Assembly (NCBI GenBank): GCA_034430115.1
Contig: DAOUFG010000021.1
Location: 1-64,000, forward strand
Origin: CAIXPS01 sp034430115
GTDB lineage: Bacteria > Chloroflexota > Anaerolineae > J036 > Brachytrichaceae
Reading direction: 5' to 3'
Length of the DNA stretch: 64,000 nucleotides
Below the pieces are notes generated by a model. That model ran no database searches, was not told the origin of the DNA, and saw nothing but the letters and a program-made list of their open reading frames with translations. Positions 1-7,670 of this stretch are shown here, one piece after another. Within the stretch, counting starts at the first letter, position 1; each line of letters begins with the position of its first letter. Made by a program: the position numbers and the translations under genes.

Positions 1-771
1 CCGCCGCTGGAAAAGGCCAAGCTGGGCATCGAGGGGCGCGACGCAGAAATCGACACCGTTTGCCAACTACTTGAAAACATGGGCCGCGTCGGCATCCCGG
101 TGTGGTGCTATGAGTGGATGTCACAATTCAACTGGACGCGCACCTCGGTGACGACGCCCGGTCGCGGCGGCGCGCTGGTCACCAGCTTTGACTATGAGCT
201 GATCAAGGATGCCCCACACACGCCGGCAGGGACCGTGACGGAAGAACAACTGTGGGCCAGCCTGGAATACTTCCTGAAGCGCGTGGTGCCCGTTGCCGAG
301 AAGGCCGGCGTGAAGCTGGCCATGCACCCCGATGACCCGCCGCTATCGCCGCTGCGCGGTGTTGCGCGCATCATGAGCAGCATCGATAACTACCAGCGCC
401 TGCTGGACCTGGTGCCCAGCCCGGTGAACGGCATCGCGCTGTGTCAGGGCAACTTCACCCTGATGACCGACGACCTGCCGGGCGCGATCCGCAAGTTCGG
501 CAAGCAGGGCAAGATATTCTTCGCCCACTTCCGCGACGTGCGCGGGAACGTTTACCACTACGAGGAAACATTCCACGACGAGGGCAAGACGGATATGCTG
601 GAATGTATGCGCGCCTACAAGGACATCGGCTTCGAGGGCGTGTTGCGCCCCGATCACGTGCCGACCATGGAAGGCGATAGCAACGACAATCCGTCGTATT
701 CGGCCATCGGGCGCTTGTTCGCCATCGGCTACATCAAGGGCTTGCGCGAAGCGGTATACGGCAAGCAATAG
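1..771 (+). CDS. uxuA: Mannonate dehydratase, 3' part (5' end outside window)
   Basis: The frame is open from base 1, so this is the C-terminal part of a longer protein, about 256 residues visible. UxuA dehydrates D-mannonate to 2-keto-3-deoxygluconate in hexuronate catabolism. The visible part carries family features: a WCYEWMSQFNWTRT stretch matching the UxuA YNFMPVFDWTRT-like region, the AMHPDDPPLSPLRG segment and a CQGNF segment, then HFRDVRG and RPDHVP near the end, all metal or substrate-site segments of this TIM-barrel family. The gene ends with TAG at 769-771. It probably formed a sugar-acid locus with the SDR genes at 5741-7494, now separated from it by the AT-richer cassette. Family assignment is firm; exact substrate (mannonate or another sugar acid) is inferred. 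Confidence 0.88.
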   Translation, partial: PPLEKAKLGIEGRDAEIDTVCQLLENMGRVGIPVWCYEWMSQFNWTRTSVTTPGRGGALVTSFDYELIKDAPHTPAGTVTEEQLWASLEYFLKRVVPVAEKAGVKLAMHPDDPPLSPLRGVARIMSSIDNYQRLLDLVPSPVNGIALCQGNFTLMTDDLPGAIRKFGKQGKIFFAHFRDVRGNVYHYEETFHDEGKTDMLECMRAYKDIGFEGVLRPDHVPTMEGDSNDNPSYSAIGRLFAIGYIKGLREAVYGKQ

Positions 772-784
772 TTTGATTTGTTAG

Positions 785-828
785 TGACATGGTGCTGTGT
801 ACATCAAAAGGTGTCCAGCACCATGTCA
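785..828. terminator. 13-bp perfect inverted repeat after uxuA
   Basis: TGACATGGTGCTG at 785-797 is the exact reverse complement of CAGCACCATGTCA at 816-828, with an 18-base loop. It starts 13 bases after the uxuA stop. No T-run follows, so it is either a weak terminator or a structured end of the AT-richer cassette. The rest of 829-995 holds no gene that I can see. Confidence 0.6.
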
Positions 829-995
829 TCCGATGTGTTTGCATGGTTACTCAAGTGTGTTCCTCAGCCTATTAAAGGCCGAATACACTTTGCTTTCTCG
901 TTAAGAATCGTTAGGCACGACAAGAGGGCTGTCCGTAATTGGTAGTCCTACGTATGGTGAGTCACCTTTGTATGGCAGCCTAGAAAGGGGGTTTC

Positions 996-3233
996 ATGGT
1001 AGGCCAAACTAGCAAGGTTATTAACGCACTCAGCCAACACCAAAAAGAGGATGAGCAAAAAGAAGCTTGTGGTCCACTTTTAGGGCTCATCCAGCCACAA
1101 CAATATGTTGGCGAAGTGTACTCAATCAGCTACGAATCCGCTAATGTCCAGATACACGATTTTCACAGAGAAAAGGTGGGGGGCATTCCAAGTTTGGCAT
1201 TTCTTGTAGCCACGCGCCTAAACGTCCTTGCTAAAGATGCCGCCAAAGGCGATACACTCTATATTCAAGATTTCGATTACCAGCGCGAAGAAAGTTCGGT
1301 GATCCTATTAAGAGTAATGGACTCAGCGCCACTACCTGGCGATATTGAAGCCGAACGTGTACGCGTTGAATTAGCACGCAAGGTATCGGGGGAATCTATA
1401 AACTGGGACGGCAGCGAGACAATGGATGCTGCTACGCACAACCTTCTATCTTTTGCCGGTGTCCAGTGTCGCGTGATAGGTACGTTCTATATCGATAAGA
1501 CAACAGGAAGTAAATTCGTCTTGCGATTCGGATGCGATCTATCAAATTACTACCCCAACCGCGGCCTAAAGGTATATAAGCCCAACGGAGCCGCCCTGAA
1601 AGAGATTGTCAACTACCTCGATCCAGATCGCCTTGATCCAAGGCTAAACAATTCACGGGTATTGATCGGTCAAGTTCGATATGCCTCTACGAATCGTACC
1701 CACCAAGGTGTTTCCGAAGTTCCGGTCAGTATTGCGCCTGGTGATTTGCTTGGCCAAAAGACCGCACTCTTTGGAATGACGCGAACAGGTAAGTCAAACA
1801 CAACCAAAATCATCATTCAATCCGTATGCAAATTACGGGATGAGCAAACGCCGTTGCGTATAGGTCAATTAGTCTTTGATCCCAACGGTGAGTATGCGAA
1901 TGAAAACGTTCAGGATAATCCGAATAAACCTGATGCAATTAAAAATGTCTGGAAAACAAGCAAACAAAGCAATGCAAAGGAAGATGTGGTGACCTATGGC
2001 TTAAGCAAGCCATTACATGACCCTGAACGAAAGTTGATGAAGCTCAACTTCTACAGCGAACCAAATCTACAACTTGGGAAGGACATCATTGGCACGGCTT
2101 TGACCGATATTAGTTCAGGGTTCATAACGAACTTCAAACTAGTCTCCTTTAATAAGCCCGACACGAAAGACTGGGGAGCAAAAATCCGGTACAACCGACA
2201 TGTATTGGTATATAGAGTGCTTTTGTATAGCGCAGGATTTGATGCTCCTAAAAACCTGAAACCAGATATTAGCGGCTTATTTAGCAAGGATTTATGCGCT
2301 GCTATGCAGGGTTGTAGTGAACCCGAATTCAAAGCTGCATCGCAGATTCTTGGGAATAAAACCCCCGATTGGGGGCAGTTGGCTACGGCTCTTCAGTCAC
2401 TTGAGCGGTTCATGCACACTAAACCATATCAAGCGTTTGAAACATCTTATGTGAGCAAGAAGGAAAAGAAAAAAGAGAAAGATTCCCCGTCACCAACGGA
2501 TAGCAGGTCGTTTTCTGATATGACCAGCAAAGATGATGAGATGTTATCAGGACAAGATAATGTTTCTGATGTGGAACAAGATAATGGTGAAGGGGAGACT
2601 TGGGCTGACACACCACTAAAAAGCCTGCTTAAAATGTTTTCTGAACAAAATGGTACCCGGTATGTAGCCAGAGCTAAGGCACAGCACACCACCTCTATAG
2701 AAGATGATTATGCTGAAGAGATTTACAAAGATTTATGTTCCGGGAAATTAGTGTTGGTAGATCAATCCACTGGCGATCCAGAGCAGAATCGCATAGCCTC
2801 TGAGCGAATAATGTGGCAAATTTTTAGGGGACATCAGTCTAAATTCCGAGAAGGGGACATCAATATTCCGGAGATTCTTATTTATGTCGAGGAAGCGCAT
2901 AATCTTCTTCCAGTAGGGTCCGAGCAGCAATTAGACAATGTATGGGTGCGTACTGCAAAAGAGGGCGCTAAATACCATATTGGTATGGTATATGCAACAC
3001 AGGAAGTTAGTAGTATTCAACGAAATATCCTTAAAAATACTGCTAATTGGTTTATTGGTCACTTAAACAACACGGATGAAACGAAGGAACTCTGCAAATA
3101 CTACGATTTTGCAGACTTTGAACCCTCCATACGGCGAGCACAAGATCGAGGGTTTCTACGTGTGAAAACAATGAGCAATCTCTTCGTTGTGCCTGTTCAG
3201 GTCGACAAGTTTGAAATCAAGGAGCAGGCCTAA
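996..3233 (+). CDS. HerA-family ATPase (DNA translocase/helicase)
   Basis: A 745-residue HerA/FtsK-clan ATPase. HerA is a hexameric DNA pump that works with the NurA nuclease to process DNA ends. The N-terminus (about residues 25-120) looks like a HAS-barrel. Walker A is GMTRTGKSN with G260, K266 and S267, and Walker B is ILIYVEEAH with E632, E633 and H635. LVFDPNGEY follows Walker A as in HerA. Residues about 484-535 are a low-complexity, charged KKEKKKEKD/SPSPTD insert that probably forms a flexible loop. AAGGGGG precedes the ATG and supports this start. The stop overlaps the next ATG as TAATG, implying translational coupling with NurA. Base composition is much more AT-rich than the flanks, a sign of transfer. 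DNA defence is inferred from context. Confidence 0.85.
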   Translation: MVGQTSKVINALSQHQKEDEQKEACGPLLGLIQPQQYVGEVYSISYESANVQIHDFHREKVGGIPSLAFLVATRLNVLAKDAAKGDTLYIQDFDYQREESSVILLRVMDSAPLPGDIEAERVRVELARKVSGESINWDGSETMDAATHNLLSFAGVQCRVIGTFYIDKTTGSKFVLRFGCDLSNYYPNRGLKVYKPNGAALKEIVNYLDPDRLDPRLNNSRVLIGQVRYASTNRTHQGVSEVPVSIAPGDLLGQKTALFGMTRTGKSNTTKIIIQSVCKLRDEQTPLRIGQLVFDPNGEYANENVQDNPNKPDAIKNVWKTSKQSNAKEDVVTYGLSKPLHDPERKLMKLNFYSEPNLQLGKDIIGTALTDISSGFITNFKLVSFNKPDTKDWGAKIRYNRHVLVYRVLLYSAGFDAPKNLKPDISGLFSKDLCAAMQGCSEPEFKAASQILGNKTPDWGQLATALQSLERFMHTKPYQAFETSYVSKKEKKKEKDSPSPTDSRSFSDMTSKDDEMLSGQDNVSDVEQDNGEGETWADTPLKSLLKMFSEQNGTRYVARAKAQHTTSIEDDYAEEIYKDLCSGKLVLVDQSTGDPEQNRIASERIMWQIFRGHQSKFREGDINIPEILIYVEEAHNLLPVGSEQQLDNVWVRTAKEGAKYHIGMVYATQEVSSIQRNILKNTANWFIGHLNNTDETKELCKYYDFADFEPSIRRAQDRGFLRVKTMSNLFVVPVQVDKFEIKEQA

Positions 3234-4627
3234 TGCCATACGAAGATGAATATGCGCATTACCAACCTCTCAAGCGAGTCGCAGCAAGTCAGAAAGTACA
3301 AGCCATGCTGCAACGGGTCAAACCTGGAGTGACAGGATCGGACTCTGCCTCAACGGAGCCACAATGGCGTAGTGACCTTAGTTTGGGCACATGGATGCCC
3401 GACCTTGTGTTGGCAATTGATGGAAATCCTACGGAAGTGCCAGTAAACAAAGGGTTCCCGAACCAAACCATTGGATATGTAACTGTAGCGTCAGTGTTGC
3501 TGGATATAGCAAAAATGAATCGATTGGACGTCAGAAGACCTGTTGACCCAAAAGATTTCCGGACGATTGAGCAAGCTGAATCAATCGATGCTGCACTTCC
3601 TGGAACGAACATTGTTCTGGATAATGAAATTAACCCCAATATATCTTTTAGAAGAGCCCTTTTCGAGTTATTCAACTCTAATCATATGTCCGAAAGCGGG
3701 GAATCTCTTCTGGATACATATGAAGCATTGCTGAGTTCTAAACCCACCGATTCACAATCTGCGGGGCGTTTTCAACGGTGTCCCTACGAAGACTGTCCAA
3801 ACTCAAATGAACCTTTTCATCGTGGCTCTGGTGAGTATCAGTGCCCTTGTCCGCAGCATCGCTCACTGTTTTCGACTGATGCGCTACGTATACATGAGTT
3901 CATGAATCCTGAAGGGTTGAACATCTCAATGTTCACCGAGACAATGAACGTCTTAGAGCACGTTTGGCTTATTCACATTCTGAGGACCTTAGAACGCGAA
4001 AAATTACTACCCGTGTTAAAAAAAGTTGCAATAGTTCATGATGGTCCTCTTGCCATCTTTGGTGCTCCTGCCTGGCTCAGAACTTGCATCATGAAAGAGC
4101 TAATGCGGCTAAATCAAGCAGTTCGCGACGAGATCAATGATCAGTCCTTCGACCTGATGTTGTTCGGCGTAGAAAAGAGCGGGGCCTTTATGGAGCATTT
4201 GGTCAATCTTGACAAAGGTCCGGAAGGTGCTGGGAATTTCATTAAGCCACAATCTGCATTTCTGCTGACAGATGGTTACATAAAGCGGCGCATCATCTTG
4301 TCAAATAGTGATCAGAGCTACGGCCACAACACATATTTTGGGCGTAAGGTGTTCTACAAGACATCATCTGGAGCTCTAATAGTAATTAACACGCCCTTCT
4401 TAGATAGAAGTCATGAGGTGCTAGATACTGCCGAACCTCAGCAATTCCCAAGGCTTGAAGATATTTTGCATTTGCTAGACAAACTAGCAAGTGCACGATA
4501 CGTCAACTCAATTATGCCTCTAATATCTGCTCACGCTGAGGCAGCCATACCGCTAAATCTAGGCAAGCACGTTCTCGAGAATTTAGCATATGAATTGATG
4601 AAGAACCGTTCTGCAACAAAGAAATGA
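3233..4627 (+). CDS. NurA-family nuclease with inserted zinc-ribbon-like motif
   Basis: 464 residues. NurA is an RNase H-fold nuclease that partners HerA. Visible family motifs are LVLAIDGNPTEV (D63, the first metal ligand of the NurA domain), AIVHDGPLAIFG, LFGVEKSGAF and a late TSSGALIVINTPF strand. Residues 183-209 hold CPYEDC and CPCPQH (C183, C188, C204, C206, H209), which look like a zinc-binding insert, followed by LFSTDALRIHEF. The gene overlaps herA upstream (TAATG) and the methyltransferase downstream (ATGA), so the three form one translationally coupled operon. The family match rests on motifs, not a search. Activity as an end-resection or anti-phage nuclease is inferred. Confidence 0.78.
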   Translation: MPYEDEYAHYQPLKRVAASQKVQAMLQRVKPGVTGSDSASTEPQWRSDLSLGTWMPDLVLAIDGNPTEVPVNKGFPNQTIGYVTVASVLLDIAKMNRLDVRRPVDPKDFRTIEQAESIDAALPGTNIVLDNEINPNISFRRALFELFNSNHMSESGESLLDTYEALLSSKPTDSQSAGRFQRCPYEDCPNSNEPFHRGSGEYQCPCPQHRSLFSTDALRIHEFMNPEGLNISMFTETMNVLEHVWLIHILRTLEREKLLPVLKKVAIVHDGPLAIFGAPAWLRTCIMKELMRLNQAVRDEINDQSFDLMLFGVEKSGAFMEHLVNLDKGPEGAGNFIKPQSAFLLTDGYIKRRIILSNSDQSYGHNTYFGRKVFYKTSSGALIVINTPFLDRSHEVLDTAEPQQFPRLEDILHLLDKLASARYVNSIMPLISAHAEAAIPLNLGKHVLENLAYELMKNRSATKK

Positions 4628-5730
4628 ACTACGCAAAGGCAGAAGAACGCTGGGTAAGCGTTGGGCCATATTATGCGATGTTCCCTACGACATTCGTGGA
4701 TAGAGTTATTGATAGATATACAAACCGCAAAGACCAAATCCTTGACCCCTTTGCAGGTCGATCGACAAGTATATTTCTTGGTGCCTTGAACGGACGACCA
4801 TCCATCGGAATCGAAATAAGTCCGGTGGGCTGGATTTATGGAAAAACAAAGCTTTCTCCGGCACGAGGAACAGCTGTGGTAAAACGGCTTGATGAAATCG
4901 CTGAGCTTGCTCACGACTTACCAGAAAATGCAGGGGACAATTTGCCGGAGTTCTACAGCTATTGCTTCTCTCGCGAGAGCATAAGGTTTCTTTTGACAGC
5001 CCGAGCACATCTGGATTGGCGGCACAAGAAAGTAGATCGCACACTCATGACCCTAATCCTCATTGATTTACATGGTGTACGGGGACGCTCATTTTCAAAT
5101 CAAATGAGACAAAGCCGAGCCATGAGTCCTGATTACTCAATATCATGGTGGCGTGCCAGAGGACTTACGCCTCCTGAGATAAATCCCCAGGAGTTTCTTA
5201 AAAAGAAAATCAAGTGGCGCTATGCAAAGGGGGTACCTGAAATAACCAATGGGTCTGTATGGCTTGGCGACAGTACTACTTTGATGCGGCATGTAACAAA
5301 TAATGTTTCAAATGGCAGATTAAAACGCATTAAGTTATTGTTTACATCACCCCCATATATGGAAATAAGCGATTACCATCGTGATCAATGGCTACGTCTG
5401 TGGTTGTTAGGGGGAGAACCACTTCCTCATCGTAACCAAGAACAATATCGAAATAACTTTAGTTCTCCACCCAAGTATCGGCAACTACTAGCAAGTGTGT
5501 TCGGTCAAGCATCGGAAGTCATGAGTCAATATGGCTATGTATATGTTCGCACTGATGCACGAGAACAAACGTTTGAAATTACGCACGATGTGCTACGAGA
5601 ATATTTTCCACATTGGAGTGAACGAGTTATTAAGCGCCCATTTGGCAGACAGACTCAAACGGCCTTATATGGAGATAAATCCCTAAAGCCCGGAGAGAGA
5701 GACATTGTGCTCACAGGTCCGCGGGCTTGA
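4624..5730 (+). CDS. DNA methyltransferase (TSPPY type) of the HerA-NurA cassette
   Basis: 368 residues. Motif I for S-adenosylmethionine binding is LDPFAGRSTS starting at D41, and the catalytic motif IV is TSPPY at 241-245, typical of amino-methyltransferases that make N4-methylcytosine or N6-methyladenine. Motif I precedes motif IV with about 200 residues between, long enough to hold the target-recognition part. The C-terminal IKRPFGRQTQTA and RDIVLTGP are consistent with this group. The ATG lies inside the NurA stop region (ATGA). No restriction endonuclease gene is adjacent, so HerA-NurA could be the cutting partner. The gene stops 10 bases before the SDR start, leaving no room for a Shine-Dalgarno site of the SDR gene. 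Confidence 0.85.
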   Translation: MNYAKAEERWVSVGPYYAMFPTTFVDRVIDRYTNRKDQILDPFAGRSTSIFLGALNGRPSIGIEISPVGWIYGKTKLSPARGTAVVKRLDEIAELAHDLPENAGDNLPEFYSYCFSRESIRFLLTARAHLDWRHKKVDRTLMTLILIDLHGVRGRSFSNQMRQSRAMSPDYSISWWRARGLTPPEINPQEFLKKKIKWRYAKGVPEITNGSVWLGDSTTLMRHVTNNVSNGRLKRIKLLFTSPPYMEISDYHRDQWLRLWLLGGEPLPHRNQEQYRNNFSSPPKYRQLLASVFGQASEVMSQYGYVYVRTDAREQTFEITHDVLREYFPHWSERVIKRPFGRQTQTALYGDKSLKPGERDIVLTGPRA

Positions 5731-5740
5731 ATAGATTTAT

Positions 5741-6628
5741 ATGGATAGTACTAATCGTCGAATCGTGGTCACCGGTGCGAAGGGAGACGTGGGCGAGTTC
5801 GTCGTCGATTATGCGCGCCGGCAGGGCGCGGACGTGCTGGCAGTGGACGTGGTTGGGCACGGCGACTGGGACGGCTACATCAGCGCCGACCTGACCGACC
5901 TGGGCCAGGTGTACGATGTGTTGCATGGGGCCGACGCCGTCATCAACCTGGCCGCCATCTCCGACCCCTACGTCTTCACCGCCGCCCGCACCTTCATCAC
6001 CAATACGCGCATCGCCTATAACGTGTTCGAGGCGGCGGCCAGGCTCGGCATCCGGCGGGTCGTCTCGGCCTCCAGCATCCAGGTGCAACACCCGGCCTTC
6101 CCGCGCGCGCCGATCCACTACCAGTACCTCCCTTTTGATGAAGATCACCCGCTCGACGCGCACGACGAATATGGCATGAGCAAGGTCGTCGGTGAGGCCT
6201 GCGCCAGCAGCTTCGCCCATCACTGGGGCCTGACCGTCGTCAGCCTGCGCATCACCTGGTCGGTGCCGGTCGATTGGATGCAGCGCTTCCCGTTTCACGT
6301 GCCCGACGTGTTGCCCACCCCCGGCCCAGGCAAGCGCTGGCTACCCACGCCGTTTTACATCGACGCGCGCGACTGTGCGCGTGCCTGCTACCTCTCCGCC
6401 ACGGTGGACTTGCCGCCCGCCACGCACATCCCGCTCATCCTCACCGCGCGCGATTCGTGCCTGGACATGCCCTCGGCGGAGGTCGCACGGCGCTTCTTCC
6501 CCCAAGCCGAGATTCGCCCTGGGCTGGAAGGCTTTATGAGCATCGCCAGCGGCAAACGCGCGGAAGAGGTGTTGGGCTTCGTGCCGGAATATAGCTGGCG
6601 AGAGCAACTGGCAGGAGAGATTCGATGA
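5741..6628 (+). CDS. NAD(P)-dependent SDR (epimerase/uronate-dehydrogenase-like), copy 1
   Basis: 295-residue extended SDR protein. The nucleotide-binding loop is TGAKGDVG (residues 11-18) and the catalytic pair is in YGMSK (Y144, K148). SADLTDL and the INLAAIS strand follow the layout of uronate dehydrogenases and sugar epimerases. Close to uxuA, a uronate or sugar-acid dehydrogenase role is plausible but not proven. It overlaps copy 2 by 4 bases. Composition returns to GC-rich here. The ATG lacks any Shine-Dalgarno site; the preceding bases belong to the AT-richer cassette, so expression may depend on coupling to the methyltransferase stop. Confidence 0.82.
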   Translation: MDSTNRRIVVTGAKGDVGEFVVDYARRQGADVLAVDVVGHGDWDGYISADLTDLGQVYDVLHGADAVINLAAISDPYVFTAARTFITNTRIAYNVFEAAARLGIRRVVSASSIQVQHPAFPRAPIHYQYLPFDEDHPLDAHDEYGMSKVVGEACASSFAHHWGLTVVSLRITWSVPVDWMQRFPFHVPDVLPTPGPGKRWLPTPFYIDARDCARACYLSATVDLPPATHIPLILTARDSCLDMPSAEVARRFFPQAEIRPGLEGFMSIASGKRAEEVLGFVPEYSWREQLAGEIR

Positions 6629-7494
6629 ACAAACATCCATTTCGACTGGTGGTGACGGGTTCGAAGGGGCTGGTAGGCAGCCACATCGTGGCTTACGCTG
6701 CCCAACAAGGCGCGGACGTGCTTGGCGTGGACATGGTCGGGCGCGGCAACATGACCAACTACATCAGCGCCGACCTGACCGACCTGGGCCAGGTCTACGA
6801 AGTGCTGAAAGGGGCGGATGCAGTGATCCACATGGCCGCGATCAACGCCCAGCGCATCTTCCCCGCCGCGCGCACCTTCATCGCCAACCTGGAGGCGACC
6901 TACAACGTGTTCCAGGTCTGCGCCCAACTGGGCATCCAGCGCGTCGTGGCCGCGTCAAGCATCCAGGTGAACCATTCCTGTACGCCGCGCACACCCATCC
7001 GCTATGACTATCTGCCCTTCGACGAGGCACACCCGGTGGACCCGCAGGATGAATATAGCCTGTCGAAGTACGCCGGCGAACTGTGCGCCGAGACGTTCGC
7101 CAAGCACTATGGGTTGACCATCGTGAGCATGCGCCTGGCAGGCGTTGATCTGCCGGATAAGCTGGCGCACCTGGAAGAAGGCCATGAACCCGACGTACGG
7201 ACGGTGCTCTATAGCTACGTGGACCCGCGCGACGCCGCGCGTGCCTGCTACCTGGCCGCCACGGTGAGCCTGCCGCCCAATACACACACGCCGTTGCTCA
7301 TCGCCGCGCGCGACACGTATATGGATATGCCCTCGGCAGAATTCGCACAGCGCTACTACCCCAACGCGCAACTCCGCCCCGGCCTGGCGCGCTATGGGTC
7401 ATTGGTCAGCGGCGCGCACGCCAAAGAGGTGCTCGGTTTCGTTGCGGAGTACAGTTGCCGTGGTGGAGAAGAGAGATTGGGAATTGGAGATTAG
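6625..7494 (+). CDS. NAD(P)-dependent SDR, tandem copy 2
   Basis: 289 residues, a clear paralogue of the preceding gene along the whole length: TGSKGLVG at 11-18, YSLSK with Y144 and K148 at identical positions, and the same SADLTDLGQVY and SASSIQV-like segments (here AASSIQV). GGCAGGAGAG precedes the ATG, and the start overlaps the end of copy 1 (ATGA), so the two are co-translated. The last residues, EERLGIGD, have no counterpart in copy 1 (which ends WREQLAGEIR) and are encoded by an intergenic repeat arm that also supplies the TAG stop. Substrate is unknown; a paired oxidoreductase step in sugar-acid breakdown is inferred. Confidence 0.82.
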   Translation: MNKHPFRLVVTGSKGLVGSHIVAYAAQQGADVLGVDMVGRGNMTNYISADLTDLGQVYEVLKGADAVIHMAAINAQRIFPAARTFIANLEATYNVFQVCAQLGIQRVVAASSIQVNHSCTPRTPIRYDYLPFDEAHPVDPQDEYSLSKYAGELCAETFAKHYGLTIVSMRLAGVDLPDKLAHLEEGHEPDVRTVLYSYVDPRDAARACYLAATVSLPPNTHTPLLIAARDTYMDMPSAEFAQRYYPNAQLRPGLARYGSLVSGAHAKEVLGFVAEYSCRGGEERLGIGD

Positions 7495-7643
7495 GGATTG
7501 GAGAGTTGAGATCAACCACAGATGACACGGATTTCACTGATTCACGAGGCCCAATCCGTGCCATCCGTGTCATCCGTGGTTTCATTTGCGCCTCCGCGAG
7601 CGAATCTCCAATCTCAAATTCCCCTTCTCCAATCTCCAGTCTC
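7465..7643. repeat. Nested palindromic repeat (GGAGATTAGGGATTGG arms, CACGGAT core)
   Basis: The outer arms are GGAATTGGAGATTAGGGATT-like on the left (about 7465-7507) and TCTCCAATCTC-like on the right (about 7604-7643). The inner arms are AACCACAGATGACACGG... from 7514 and ...TGTCATCCGTGGTT up to 7581. The left outer arm runs into the 3' end of the preceding SDR gene. Related pieces occur at 10486-10550, 13107-13135, 30855-30973 and 42211-42240. This could form a large cruciform or RNA hairpin. Confidence 0.75.
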
Positions 7644-7657
7644 CCCGCCCAGTCCCG

Positions 7658-7663
7658 TATAAT
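7658..7663 (+). promoter_or_regulatory. -10 box TATAAT placed for a leaderless proA mRNA
   Basis: A perfect TATAAT lies seven bases before the chosen proA ATG (7671), so transcription would begin at or next to the start codon. No Shine-Dalgarno site is present between. No convincing -35 box was seen. Confidence 0.55.
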
Positions 7664-7670
7664 TCCCCGC

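Noticed and set aside
7455..7670. Upstream in-frame extension of proA by 72 codons
   Set aside because: The extension is translated repeat sequence (TDDTDFTDSRGPIRAIRVIRG), and a TATAAT lies just before ATG 7671.
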